The position numbers were made by a program, and so were the translations under genes. A stretch of DNA of 64,000 bases from JAJPHF01 sp035293805 (lineage in GTDB: Bacteria > Chloroflexota > UBA6077 > JAJPHF01). Below the pieces are notes generated by a model. The model had not been told where the DNA came from. It saw only the letters and a list, made by a program, of their open reading frames with translations, and ran no database searches. Location of the stretch: contig DATGMD010000044.1 of the NCBI GenBank assembly GCA_035293805.1, positions 1 through 64,000 of the forward strand. Reading direction: 5' to 3'. Shown here piece by piece: positions 23,059-31,068 of this stretch (the first letter of the stretch is position 1; every line of letters starts with the position of its first letter).

Positions 23059-23960
23059 GATGGGAGTTGGTCCTCCGTGGCGCGCGTGATCTCGGTGACG
23101 ATCATGTTCGTGGCCTTGCCCCGGAGCTTCTGGATGTCGCGATTGTCCTTGAACACGCAGCCCAGGGTCTCCTCGACCGTCTCCGGGTCCAGCTCGTCGC
23201 GGTGCAGCGCCCCCAGCGCCATCGCCCAGTCCAGCGTCTCGGCAACCCCGGGGGTCTTCATCAGGCGCACCTGGCGGACCGTCTCCATGAACGCGCAGAT
23301 TTGCTTGGCCAGCCGCTCGTTGATGCCCGGCACCCGCCCGATGGCAATGCGGACCTCCTTGTCGAAGCTCGGATAGTCGATCCACAGGTACAGGCAGCGG
23401 CGGCGCAGCGCGTCGCTCAGCTCCCGCGTGCGGTTCGACGTGAGCACGACGTAGGGGATGTGGCTGGCGCGAATCGTGCCCAGCTCCGGCACTGTCACCT
23501 GGAAGTCCGACAGCACCTCCAGCAAGAACGCCTCGAACTCCTCGTCGGCCCGATCGATCTCGTCGATCAGCAGCACCGGTGCCTTGTCCGGATAGGTGAT
23601 GGCCTGAAGCAGCGGCCGCTTCAGCAGGAAGGCGTCGCTGAAGATTGCGTGCTCGGTCTCGGCCGCCGAGCGCGCGTGGCCCTCCTCCATCTTGATCCGC
23701 AGCATCTGCTTAGGATAGTTCCACTCGTAGAGCGCGGTGTTGGCGTCCAGGCCCTCGTAGCACTGGAGGCGAATCAGGTCCGTCTCCAGCATTGCGCTGA
23801 GCACCTTGGCGACCTCGGTCTTGCCCACACCCGCTTGGCCCTCGATCAGGACCGGCTTGTGCAGCGCCATCGCCAGATACACCGTCGTGGCGATCGCCTG
23901 GTCGGTAATGTAGCCCTGGCTCTCCATCTGCGATTGCAGATTGCGCACAGCTTCCAGCAT
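23001..23960 (-). CDS. coxD: CoxD-like MoxR-family AAA+ ATPase, 319 aa
   Basis: This ATP-driven chaperone partners CoxE. Walker A is GQAGVGKTEV (41-50), Walker B LLIDEIDRADEEFE (about 129-142), sensor 1 VVLTSNRTRELSDALRRR (arginine finger within). It is the first gene of the minus-strand operon. A -10-like TATACT (minus, 24027-24032) lies 67 bp upstream. In Oligotropha, CoxD and CoxE help form the Cu-S-Mo centre; here the target enzyme is not in the window. Confidence 0.92.
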   Translation of the reverse strand: MLEAVRNLQSQMESQGYITDQAIATTVYLAMALHKPVLIEGQAGVGKTEVAKVLSAMLETDLIRLQCYEGLDANTALYEWNYPKQMLRIKMEEGHARSAAETEHAIFSDAFLLKRPLLQAITYPDKAPVLLIDEIDRADEEFEAFLLEVLSDFQVTVPELGTIRASHIPYVVLTSNRTRELSDALRRRCLYLWIDYPSFDKEVRIAIGRVPGINERLAKQICAFMETVRQVRLMKTPGVAETLDWAMALGALHRDELDPETVEETLGCVFKDNRDIQKLRGKATNMIVTEITRATEDQLPSCSTAIAQRLQKELSPAEL

Positions 23961-24093
23961 GGCCGGTCCTTCCGCGTGAGAATGAGGAAACGCCGGGTAG
24001 GCACCGAGGCGCCACGTTTCGGTTGCAGTATACCTTATAACGATAACGCCGCGGCGGGTAGCGCGGCCTGCCCACGCGGCGCGGCGAGCCGGC

Positions 24094-24099
24094 TATAAT
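24094..24099 (+). promoter_or_regulatory. -10 element for the lipoprotein gene
   Basis: A perfect TATAAT lies 90 bp before the lipoprotein start. I see no -35 match at 16-18 bp, so the assignment is weak. Confidence 0.35.
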
Positions 24100-24189
24100 G
24101 TCGGGCAGTGGGCGCTGCCAGCCTTCGCCCACAACCGGGCTGCGTCCGCTCGCGCGAGCGCCTTGGGCGCGCGCTGGAGGCCAATCGAT

Positions 24190-24912
24190 TTGACGAGACA
24201 CCGCCCCCGCCGGCCCAAGCTGCCGGCCGGTTGGCGCGGCGCGCTCGGGCTGCTGGCGCTCGCCGCCACCGCCTGCGGCGCCGCGCCAAGCACGCCGGCC
24301 GCGCCCGCCACCCTCAGCCTCCGCGAGCTGGACCGCCGCGTAAGCGACGCCTGGTCGGCAGTCCAGCGTTACCGTACCGTCGAGACGATCGAGCGCCAGG
24401 ACCCCTCCGGCCAGTGGGAGCTGACCTCGCCCCCCGCCGAGACCGAGTTCGTGCTCCCCAGCCGCAAGTACCGCCGGCCCGTCGAGCAGGGCGACCCGCC
24501 CGGCGTCGAGTTCATGGTCGTCGACTCGACGATCTACCAGCGGCTCGACGGCGTCTGGTCGATCGTCGACATGTCCCAGGTCCCCCCCGACAGCGCCGTG
24601 GCGCGCAGCCTCGAGCAGCTCCGCACGGCCGGCCTCGACGGGCCGCCGTTCCGCCTGCCGAAGGACGTGAACGGCCAGCTCGCCAAGACCGGCGACGAGG
24701 TGCTAGACGGCCGCTCCTGCCGCTGGTACGCCGGCACCGCGCAGGGCCCCGCCGGGCCAGTGCAGCTCCGCGTCGCCCTGGAGCAAGACCGCGACCTGCC
24801 CTGCAAGACCGAGGCCGAGTACGCCGGCCCGGCCACCCGCGCCCGCAGCACCATCCGCTACTTCGACTACAACAGCGCCATCCGCATCGACCCCCCCGGC
24901 CCCGCCGCGTAG
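24190..24912 (+). CDS. Hypothetical lipoprotein, 240 aa
   Basis: An N-terminal basic region, hydrophobic core and lipobox LAATAC (Cys about 29) mark a lipoprotein. The mature part (VQRYRTVETIERQDPSGQWE, VVDSTIYQRLDGVWSIVD) has repeated beta strands reminiscent of the LolA/LppX fold that binds lipids, but I cannot confirm this. TTG 24190 is chosen because GGAGG lies 9 nt before it; TTG 24163 has no such site. Divergent from the cox operon. Confidence 0.7.
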   Translation: MTRHRPRRPKLPAGWRGALGLLALAATACGAAPSTPAAPATLSLRELDRRVSDAWSAVQRYRTVETIERQDPSGQWELTSPPAETEFVLPSRKYRRPVEQGDPPGVEFMVVDSTIYQRLDGVWSIVDMSQVPPDSAVARSLEQLRTAGLDGPPFRLPKDVNGQLAKTGDEVLDGRSCRWYAGTAQGPAGPVQLRVALEQDRDLPCKTEAEYAGPATRARSTIRYFDYNSAIRIDPPGPAA

Positions 24913-25056
24913 GCTCCTCGTCGGACCGCCCTCTTGCGATCCCAGGAGGGCCCACGACAAATAGCCTCTCCCTGCGGTATCAAGCGGGCCCACGACAGAT
25001 GCCCCCGCCGTGCAGCGGACGCCACCACGCCCTAGTCCCAGCGGGCACCCCCAGTC

Positions 25057-25227
25057 GTAGGGCAGGGGCTCGTCCCCTGCCGCCCGGTCGGGGCGGACGC
25101 CTTGCGGTTCACATACGCCCGCCGAGGTAGGGCAGGGGCTCGTCCCCTGCCGCCCGGCCGGGCCAGCGAGGCGCCGGTTTCCCGGCCCCGGCAGACGCAG
25201 GGCAGGCGCTCGTCCCGCGCCGCCCGG
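25057..25227. repeat. Three GTAGGGCAGGGGCTCGTCCCCTGCC palindromes at 70-bp spacing
   Basis: A 31-bp palindrome-bearing unit (GTAGGGCAGGGGCTCGTCC then CCTGCCGCCCGG) begins at 25057, 25127 and 25197, an exact 70-bp period. The third copy has drifted. The 39-bp segments between them differ. A further diverged copy lies near 43376-43403. Just upstream, GGGCCCACGACA is present twice (around 24948 and 24988). Confidence 0.75.
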
Positions 25228-25283
25228 CGCTCATGTGGGCGGGCGCAAACAGCCGCACTCGACGAGGAAGCCAGGCGCTACGG

Positions 25284-25970
25284 TTACGGCTCGTAGCGGA
25301 CGGCCTCGGACTGCGGGGTCCAGCGGCCGCAGATGGGGCGTAGCGGGCAGAACAGGCAGATTGGGCGGCGCGCGGTGCAGACTTGCGCGCCGAAGTCCAT
25401 CAGCGCCTGGTTAATGACGTAGCCCTGGCCCGGCGGGATCACCGCCTCCGCCAGTGCCCACAGCCGGCGCAGCAGCGCCGCGCCGCCGCCCTCGACCGGC
25501 GGCGCGAACACCCGCACCAGCAGCCGAAGCACGTTCGTGTCGAGGATCGGCGCGTCCTGGCGGAAGGCGAAGCTCCGCACGGCACCCGCCGTGTAGCGGC
25601 CGATGCCCGGCAGCGCCAGCAGCTCCGCCTCGCTCTCCGGCAGCGCGCCGCCGTAGCGTTCGACCGCCGTCTCGGCAATGCGCTTCAGCCGCTCGCCCCG
25701 CACCTTGTAGCCCAGCGGATCGGTGATCGCCTTCACCTCGTCGAGTGGCGCGGCGGCAAGCGCCTCAAGGTTGGGAAAGCGGTCCAGAAAGCGTTCGTAG
25801 TAGGGCAGCACCGTGCGCACCTGCGTCTGCTGCAGCATGATCTCCGAGACGAGGATGGCGTAGGGATCCTCGGTGCGGCGCCACGGCAGGTCGCGGCCCT
25901 CGGCCTCGTACCAGGCCAGCAGCTCGCGCTGGAAGAACGCCAGCACCTCCGCCTCGATCACCGCGCGCAC
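25284..25970 (-). CDS. mutY: A/G-specific adenine glycosylase MutY, 228 aa
   Basis: MutY removes adenine opposite 8-oxoguanine. Present are LPWRRTEDPYAILVSEIMLQQTQV (catalytic Glu in SEIMLQQT), the helix-hairpin-helix LPGIGRYTAGAV, Asp in LDTNVLRLL, and the iron-sulfur ligands C-x6-C-x2-C-x5-C near the end. The protein stops right after the cluster, so the C-terminal NUDIX-like domain that recognises 8-oxoG in E. coli MutY is missing. GTG 25970 is chosen from GGGGGAGG 5 nt before it; GTG 26048 is possible. Confidence 0.9.
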   Translation of the reverse strand: MRAVIEAEVLAFFQRELLAWYEAEGRDLPWRRTEDPYAILVSEIMLQQTQVRTVLPYYERFLDRFPNLEALAAAPLDEVKAITDPLGYKVRGERLKRIAETAVERYGGALPESEAELLALPGIGRYTAGAVRSFAFRQDAPILDTNVLRLLVRVFAPPVEGGGAALLRRLWALAEAVIPPGQGYVINQALMDFGAQVCTARRPICLFCPLRPICGRWTPQSEAVRYEP

Positions 25971-26160
25971 CGCCACCTCCCCCGCACGAGCAGTGTACGG
26001 ACGGCCGGCCCGCGCCTCCAAGCGCTCCACCGCGCACGAACGCGTCACAGCCGCACCAGCGTCCGCCCCACCGCACGGCCGTGCGCGGGGAAGTTCCCGG
26101 GGCGACAGCCCACCGGGCGCGCCGGCGCCGCTAAGCAGCGGGCCTCGGTCGTCCGAAACG

Positions 26161-26219
26161 TTGCCGCCGTGAACGGCGGGCCACGCGACCAGGCGCCGGC
26201 CCGCCGTTCACAGCGGCAA
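26161..26219 (-). terminator. 22-bp hairpin terminator of the HbpS-like gene
   Basis: A 22-bp stem (26161-26182 with 26198-26219) with one mismatch and a 15-nt loop lies 31 bp downstream of the minus-strand stop at 26251. No clear T tract follows. Confidence 0.7.
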
Positions 26220-26250
26220 ACGAAATCGCACTAGAACTAGGGCCTTCTGC

Positions 26251-26841
26251 TTAGCGACGCTCGCCCTGGCGGTATTGCTCCCACGCCGCGATGCCCGCCG
26301 CCACCGCCGGCTCGTCGCCGTTCGGCCCGAAGCCGGCGCTCGCCACGCCGCCGATCAGCCGGTTCCCATCGAATAGCGGCACGCCGCCGCGGATCAACAG
26401 CACTTCGCCCTGGAGCATGCTCAGCGCGCTGAGGAACCGCTGCGGGTTGGCGCCATAGGCGTCGGCCGTCTCGCCCGTCGGCTGCTGCAGCGCCACTGCG
26501 CCTTTCGCCTTGCCGACTGCAAAGCGCGCGAAGTAGTCGGTCGTACCGTGCATGCGGTCCATCGACACGACGTCGCCGTGGTCGTCGACCACCACGATCG
26601 TCGGGTGGCCGCCGGCGGCGCGCGCGTTGGCAACGGCCGCGTCCACGATGACCCGCGCCTCCGCGAGCGAGATCGACGTCGTCACGTCGATCGGCCCGGC
26701 CGGTCGGCCGCCGAGCGGCTCCTGATCGCCGGGCCGCGGCGCGGGCGCCGCGGCTCCGCGCGGCACGACCACTAACACTACCACCAGCGCCACCACCAGG
26801 GTCTGAACGATCGTTGCCAGGGCCCAGGCTCGTCTGCTCAC
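26251..26841 (-). CDS. Exported GlcG/HbpS-like heme-binding-family protein, 196 aa
   Basis: The family (GlcG/HbpS, DUF336) forms octamers that bind heme or cobalamin-like ligands. Recognised by LAEARVIVDAAVANARAAGG, VVVDDHGDVVSMDRM, FARFAVGKAKGA and LIRGGVPLFDGNRLIGGVASAG. The N-terminus carries a membrane segment (about 8-28) that looks like a signal anchor. GTG 26841 follows GGAAAGGAG; the frame is open further upstream without meaning. Ligand unknown. Confidence 0.85.
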   Translation of the reverse strand: MSRRAWALATIVQTLVVALVVVLVVVPRGAAAPAPRPGDQEPLGGRPAGPIDVTTSISLAEARVIVDAAVANARAAGGHPTIVVVDDHGDVVSMDRMHGTTDYFARFAVGKAKGAVALQQPTGETADAYGANPQRFLSALSMLQGEVLLIRGGVPLFDGNRLIGGVASAGFGPNGDEPAVAAGIAAWEQYRQGERR

Positions 26842-27097
26842 GCCAGTCTCCTTTCCTCCGCGGGGGACCGCTTCTCGCGCCGCCAGCATGCGCCCCGTGG
26901 CGGCCCCTGTCAATACTGCGGCTGCGCGTCGGAGCGCCGCCCGCGGAGAAGGACCGCGGAGCCGCTCCGCGCGGTCGCCGGCCCCGCCCGGCGCCGTGGC
27001 AGCTACAATTCCAACAGCCCGCGCGGCCAGACGGTGGCGCGGCGGCAGTCTGGCGCAACGATGATGCGCGCAAGCGCGGAAAGGGCAGGGCCAACAC

Positions 27098-27427
27098 ATG
27101 ACGCCGCCGGCTGAGGGGCCGCTCTCGGAAGCGACCGTCGCGGCGGTCGCGGCGGCGCTCGCCGCCCGCTGCGGGCCGGCGCCGTTTCGGCTGCATGGCG
27201 CGCCTGTCTACCGTGTGGCGTTCACGCCGCCGGGCAAGGAGCCGGTACTGCTGACGCTGTGGCCGTCGTTGGCGCGCGCCGACGTGCGGGCCGGCGATTG
27301 CGCCGTGGTGTTCAAGGGGATCGACCGCGTGCTGGTGTTCCCGGGGATCGAGGTGGTGTTCCAGCGAAGCGGCCAGCGGGGCTTCCTCACGGTGCACCGG
27401 AGCGGGCGGATAGCCACGGCCAGCTAG
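27098..27427 (+). CDS. Conserved hypothetical protein, 109 aa
   Basis: I do not know the family. The product has a helical N-terminus (EATVAAVAAALAARCG) and then a regular beta pattern (RVAFTPPGKEPVLLTLWP, CAVVFKGIDRVLVFPGIEVVFQR). There is no signal peptide, so it is likely cytoplasmic. The ATG at 27098 has no strong site (GGGCAGGGCCAACAC). It diverges from the HbpS-like gene and converges on a small zinc-ribbon gene. Confidence 0.6.
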   Translation: MTPPAEGPLSEATVAAVAAALAARCGPAPFRLHGAPVYRVAFTPPGKEPVLLTLWPSLARADVRAGDCAVVFKGIDRVLVFPGIEVVFQRSGQRGFLTVHRSGRIATAS

Positions 27428-27459
27428 CGATGGCTACCCGCCCACACGAGCGCGACGAG

Positions 27460-27648
27460 CTAGGCGGCGCCCACGCGCGAGCCGCCCAGACGGTCGCCCT
27501 TGGAGCTGGACTTCTCGCGGCGCAGCGCCTGCTCCTCGCCGAGGGTGAGCATCCGGCCGCACTGCAGACAACTGATGAAGCTGCCCTGGACGTCCGACTC
27601 GTCCATGAGATCGCCGCCGCACTGCGGACAACGCTTGAGCCAGAACAT
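27460..27648 (-). CDS. Small zinc-ribbon protein, 62 aa
   Basis: The product has CPQC (8-11) and CLQC (about 27-30), a compact four-Cys ribbon, then a basic tail. AGGAGG precedes ATG 27648 at ideal spacing, and a promoter with TATAAT lies upstream in an AT-rich patch. I know no function; similar small ribbons are common in high-GC genomes. Confidence 0.65.
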   Translation of the reverse strand: MFWLKRCPQCGGDLMDESDVQGSFISCLQCGRMLTLGEEQALRREKSSSKGDRLGGSRVGAA

Positions 27649-27668
27649 GCTGTGACCTCCTGCGAGCC

Positions 27669-27696
27669 ATTATATCGTGATTGTGACCAAACATAA
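27669..27696 (-). promoter_or_regulatory. Promoter of the 62-aa zinc-ribbon gene
   Basis: On the minus strand, TTATGT (27696-27691) and TATAAT (27674-27669) are spaced by 16 bp in a local AT-rich stretch. Confidence 0.55.
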
Positions 27697-27829
27697 CTAG
27701 TTTACCTTCTCGCCACCGCGCCGTCGCGGCCGCGCGCGGCTCGCCCGCGAGCGCGCCCGCGCTGCCGGCCCGGCGCCCCGCCCATTGCGGCCGCCCCCGG
27801 GCGCCGTGTAGAGTTGCCGCGGACAGTGC

Positions 27830-28804
27830 TTGGGGCGCGCGTTGCCGGAGGAGGCCGCCCTGCTCACCCTTCACCAGCTCGAGGTGCTCGTGGCCGTCGT
27901 CGCCGAGGGCAGCTTCTCGGCTGCCGCGCGCCGTCTGGGGCTCACCCAGCCGGCCGTCAGCCTCCAGGTGCGCGGGCTGGAGGAGCACTTCGGCCGCACC
28001 CTGCTCGAACGCTCCGGGCGGGCGGTGCGGCTAACCGACGCCGGCCAGCAGGCCCACGCCTATGCCCTACGGCTGCTGTCGCTGCTGTCCGACATGGAGT
28101 CGGCAATCCGCTCCGAGGACCAGGCGCCGGCCGGCCGCCTCCACGTTGGCTCCAGCACCACGCCGGGCGAGTGCCTGCTGCCGCTGCTGCTCGCCGCCTT
28201 CCGCGCCCGCTATCCGCAAGTGCAGCTCACCGTCGAAGTCTCCGATACTCTCGCCGTCCTCGACCGGCTCGTCAAGCACCAATGCGACGTCGGGCTCGTC
28301 GGCGGCATCGGCCACGCCGAGCGGCTCGACTTCTTCCCCTTCGCCGCCGACGACCTGGTGCTGGTAGCGCCCCCCGGCCATCCAGTCACGCGAGCCCGCG
28401 ACGTGCGCCCCGAGCAGCTCCACCGCTACCCGTTCGTCTTCCGCGAAGAGGGCTCCGGCACGCGTGCCGCCGCCGAGCGCGCGCTGGAGCAAGTGGGCCT
28501 GACCGGCCTGCCGGTCGCCACCGTGCTGGGCAGCGGCGAGGCCGTGAAGCGCGCGGTGGCAGCGGGCGTCGGGCTGGCGTTCATTTCCGCGTGCTCCCTC
28601 ACCGACGCCGACGCCGCGCGGCTGGTGGTCGTTCCCGTGCGGGGCCTGGCCCTGCACCGCCAGCTCTATGTCGCGCTCGACCGCGAGCGCCCGCCCGGCC
28701 GGCTCGCCGCGGCCCTCCGCGACTGGCTGCTCGCCCCGGAGGCCCAGGCGCTCCTGGCCGCGCAGCCGCACGTCCGGCCGGCCGCCGCGCTCGCCACCAG
28801 TTAG
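27830..28804 (+). CDS. LysR-family transcriptional regulator, about 314-324 aa
   Basis: The winged HTH is LTLHQLEVLVAVVAEGSFSAAARRLGLTQPAVSLQV; the effector domain follows (AGRLHVGSSTTPGECLLPLLL, DVGLVGGI, PVTRARDV). The outermost in-frame start is TTG 27830, but LysR proteins normally begin two or three residues before TLHQLE. GGAGGAGG at 27847-27854 lies 5 nt before CTG 27860, which would give exactly M-LTLHQLE. A CTG start is therefore likely; the coordinates give the longest form. The effector is unknown; no divergent target gene is obvious. Confidence 0.88.
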   Translation: MGRALPEEAALLTLHQLEVLVAVVAEGSFSAAARRLGLTQPAVSLQVRGLEEHFGRTLLERSGRAVRLTDAGQQAHAYALRLLSLLSDMESAIRSEDQAPAGRLHVGSSTTPGECLLPLLLAAFRARYPQVQLTVEVSDTLAVLDRLVKHQCDVGLVGGIGHAERLDFFPFAADDLVLVAPPGHPVTRARDVRPEQLHRYPFVFREEGSGTRAAAERALEQVGLTGLPVATVLGSGEAVKRAVAAGVGLAFISACSLTDADAARLVVVPVRGLALHRQLYVALDRERPPGRLAAALRDWLLAPEAQALLAAQPHVRPAAALATS

Positions 28805-28941
28805 CCTCCCTCACCGCCTTCCGCCCGCGAGTGGCCAGCCCCGGCATGGGTCGCCCGGCGCCGCGCTGGCTGGCCGCCGGCGCGGCCAATTCCTGGCACG
28901 GTTTGTGACAGTACCGTAACCTGGTGCCTGAGTTGCCGGTC

Positions 28942-28950
28942 TGGTATAGT
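28942..28950 (+). promoter_or_regulatory. Extended -10 promoter of the Tyr/Gly-rich protein
   Basis: TGGTATAGT is an extended -10 motif; no -35 match is evident. It lies about 100 bp before the start codon at 29054. Confidence 0.5.
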
Positions 28951-29053
28951 GCCGCGAGCCCGGAGCGGGCGCAGCGCCGCCCCCGCCGCGCGGCAGCAGC
29001 CGCGGTCTTTTCAGCGCCAGAGCCTGGAAGGCCGCACATCGAGGAGGTCGTCC

Positions 29054-29620
29054 ATGCGGAAGCTGGTACTTGGCGCGGCGTTGTTAGCCGCCACGGCGCT
29101 CATGGGGGTGGCGCCTGCCGCTCAAGCTCAAACATATCCGTACACCGGGTACGGGTATCCTTACGGCACCGGCACCGGCTACGGCTACCCCGGCTACAGC
29201 GGCTATTACGGCCCGGGCTATGGCTCGCCATACGGGTCGTACGGCTACGGCTACGGCACCACCACGCCTTACGGCTACCCCTACGGCTACGGGGGCTACG
29301 GCTACGGCGGCTACCCGGGCTACGGCGGCTACCCGGGCTACGGCTACGGCACCTACGGCAGCCCGTATTCCTATAGCCCCTACGGCGCGCCCTACGGCGG
29401 CTACTACGGCGGCTACATGGGCAGCTACGGCCTCGGCGCCCCGTATGGCTACCCCGGCTACCCCGGCTATCCGGGCTACCCCGGCTATCCGGGCGCGGTC
29501 GGCTATCCGGGCACCGGCACTCCGCAGTGGTGGTGTACGCCGATTGGCAGCACGACTGTCGTGGCAGTAGGCGCCACTCAGCCGACGAGCGGCTACACGA
29601 ACTGCTCGTTCCATTCGTAG
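29054..29620 (+). CDS. Exported Tyr/Gly/Pro-rich repeat protein, 188 aa
   Basis: A clean signal peptide (residues 1-25, cut after AQA) precedes about 130 residues composed almost only of Tyr, Gly and Pro, in GYG, YPYGYG and GYPGYP repeats. A short globular tail holds two Cys (WWCTPIG and TNCSF). GAGGAGG precedes ATG 29054. Such Tyr/Gly-rich proteins can form surface layers, adhesives or redox-crosslinked matrices; no family can be named. Long open frames on the opposite strand are artefacts of the repeats. Confidence 0.8.
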   Translation: MRKLVLGAALLAATALMGVAPAAQAQTYPYTGYGYPYGTGTGYGYPGYSGYYGPGYGSPYGSYGYGYGTTTPYGYPYGYGGYGYGGYPGYGGYPGYGYGTYGSPYSYSPYGAPYGGYYGGYMGSYGLGAPYGYPGYPGYPGYPGYPGAVGYPGTGTPQWWCTPIGSTTVVAVGATQPTSGYTNCSFHS

Positions 29621-29722
29621 CTGCGCGCACCCTCACCGGTGCGCACGTGACTGGCACCGAGCCGCCTCAGCGAGAAGTGCGCGGCCCCGCCAGCGCCTCG
29701 ACTGAAGTCTAGAGTCCCAGAG

Positions 29723-29755
29723 GAGCCGGGAGCTATCGTCGATGGCTCCCGGCTC
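29723..29755 (+). terminator. Terminator hairpin
   Basis: GAGCCGGGAGC (29723-29733) pairs perfectly with 29745-29755; the loop is 11 nt. It ends the Tyr/Gly-rich protein transcript. Confidence 0.7.
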
Positions 29756-29895
29756 GCTTGTCCTTGGCGCCGCTCGGGCCGGACCCGCGAGGCCGTCGTG
29801 CGCTAGCGTGCTGTCACGCCCCTTGTCGCGGCCGTCGCCCGGCGCCTATGGTACTCCCGGAGGCCAAGGCCGAGCCTGAGATTGGAGGGGGGGCA

Positions 29896-31008
29896 TTGCC
29901 GGTACAGGGCGTTGACGTGCCGCCACGCGAGCGCGACTACTGGCTGGCCCTGACGCGCGTCGTCGGCATCGGCCCGGCCCACTTCCAGCGGCTGCTCGCG
30001 CACTTCGGCTCGGCCGAACGTGCCTGGCACGCCGACGGGCCTGCGCTCGTCGCCGCCGGCCTGGATGGTCGCGCCGCCCAGGCCCTCCTGGCCCTCCGCC
30101 GCGAGACGGACCCCGCGGCCGAGGAGGCCCGCCTCGCCGCCCGCGGGATCACCGCACTAACCCTGGACGACGCCGCCTACCCCGCCTGCCTGCGCACGAT
30201 CGCCGACGTGCCGCCGGTGCTGTTCGTGCGCGGCAGCCTCACCCTCGCCGACGAGTGGGCCATCGCCATCGTCGGCACGCGGCGGGCGAGCGCCTACGGG
30301 CGCCAGGCCGCGGAGCACCTGGCGAGCGGGCTGGCTCAGGCGGGCGTCACGGTGGTGAGCGGCCTGGCGCGCGGCATCGACGCCTGCGCCCACCGCGCCG
30401 CGTTGGCCGCCGGCGGGCGCACCATCGCGGTGCTCGGCCACGGGCTCGACACGATCTACCCGCCCGAACACGCGCGGCTGGCAGCCGAGGTCGCGGCCAA
30501 CGGCGCGCTGGTGAGCGAGTTCCCGCTCGGCACGCGCCCCGACGCGCCGAACTTCCCGCGCCGCAACCGCATCCTCGCCGGGCTGGCGCGGGCCACGGTG
30601 GTCGTGGAGGCAGCAGAGAAGAGCGGCGCGCTGATCACCGTGCGCTACGCGCTGGAGCAAGGCCGCGACGTGTTCGCCGTGCCAGGCAGCATCTTTAGCC
30701 CGGGCAGCAAAGGGACGAATGCGTTAATCAAAGAGGGCGCGGGCCTCGTCACCGACCCACGCGACTTGCTGGAAGAATTACACTTATCGTTGGCGGCAGA
30801 GAAGCAAGCCGTGCGCGCCAGCCTGCCGGTCGACCCGACCGAGGCGGCGCTGCTGGAGCGCCTGAGCAGCGAGCCGCTGCACGTCGACGAGGTGAGCCGG
30901 GCGACCGGCCTCCCCGCCGCGACGGTCAGCAGCACGCTCGTGCTCATGGAGCTGAAAGGACTCGTGCGCCAGACAGGCCCGCTCACCTACGTGCGAGCCC
31001 ACCCGTAA
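29896..31008 (+). CDS. dprA: DNA-processing protein DprA, 370 aa
   Basis: DprA protects incoming single-stranded DNA and loads RecA on it during transformation. The Rossmann-like core is complete (VGTRRASAYGRQ, VSGLARGIDACAHRAAL, VLGHGLDTIYPPEH, ALVSEFPLGTRP, NFPRRNRILAGLA, VEAAEKSGALIT and FAVPG), with a helix-hairpin-helix-like N-terminus and a C-terminal winged helix. TTG 29896 is chosen for the GGAGGGGGGG run just before it; the frame is open from 29758. It lies 60 bp before topA, as in many bacteria. Confidence 0.93.
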   Translation: MPVQGVDVPPRERDYWLALTRVVGIGPAHFQRLLAHFGSAERAWHADGPALVAAGLDGRAAQALLALRRETDPAAEEARLAARGITALTLDDAAYPACLRTIADVPPVLFVRGSLTLADEWAIAIVGTRRASAYGRQAAEHLASGLAQAGVTVVSGLARGIDACAHRAALAAGGRTIAVLGHGLDTIYPPEHARLAAEVAANGALVSEFPLGTRPDAPNFPRRNRILAGLARATVVVEAAEKSGALITVRYALEQGRDVFAVPGSIFSPGSKGTNALIKEGAGLVTDPRDLLEELHLSLAAEKQAVRASLPVDPTEAALLERLSSEPLHVDEVSRATGLPAATVSSTLVLMELKGLVRQTGPLTYVRAHP

Positions 31009-31037
31009 TTGACAGACTAAAGCGCGCTCGCTACGGC
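31009..31037 (+). promoter_or_regulatory. Candidate topA promoter
   Basis: TTGACA (31009-31014) and a poor -10 TACGGC (31032-31037) are spaced by 17 bp, immediately after the dprA stop. Confidence 0.4.
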
Positions 31038-31043
31038 GAGCGC
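31024..31043 (+). terminator. UACG-tetraloop hairpin between dprA and topA
   Basis: A perfect 8-bp stem (31024-31031 with 31036-31043) closes a C(UACG)G tetraloop, one of the most stable RNA loops. It may terminate dprA or shape the topA leader. Confidence 0.5.
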
Positions 31044-31068
31044 CGATCTCACGCGGAGGAACTGCCTC

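Noticed and set aside
21814..23385. A 523-aa version of CoxE
   Set aside because: The first 109 codons are a shadow of coxD; the ribosome site and family start point to ATG 23058.
29084..29657. Long minus-strand frames inside the Tyr/Gly-rich gene
   Set aside because: Low-complexity codons lack stops on both strands. The plus frame has a signal peptide and a ribosome site.
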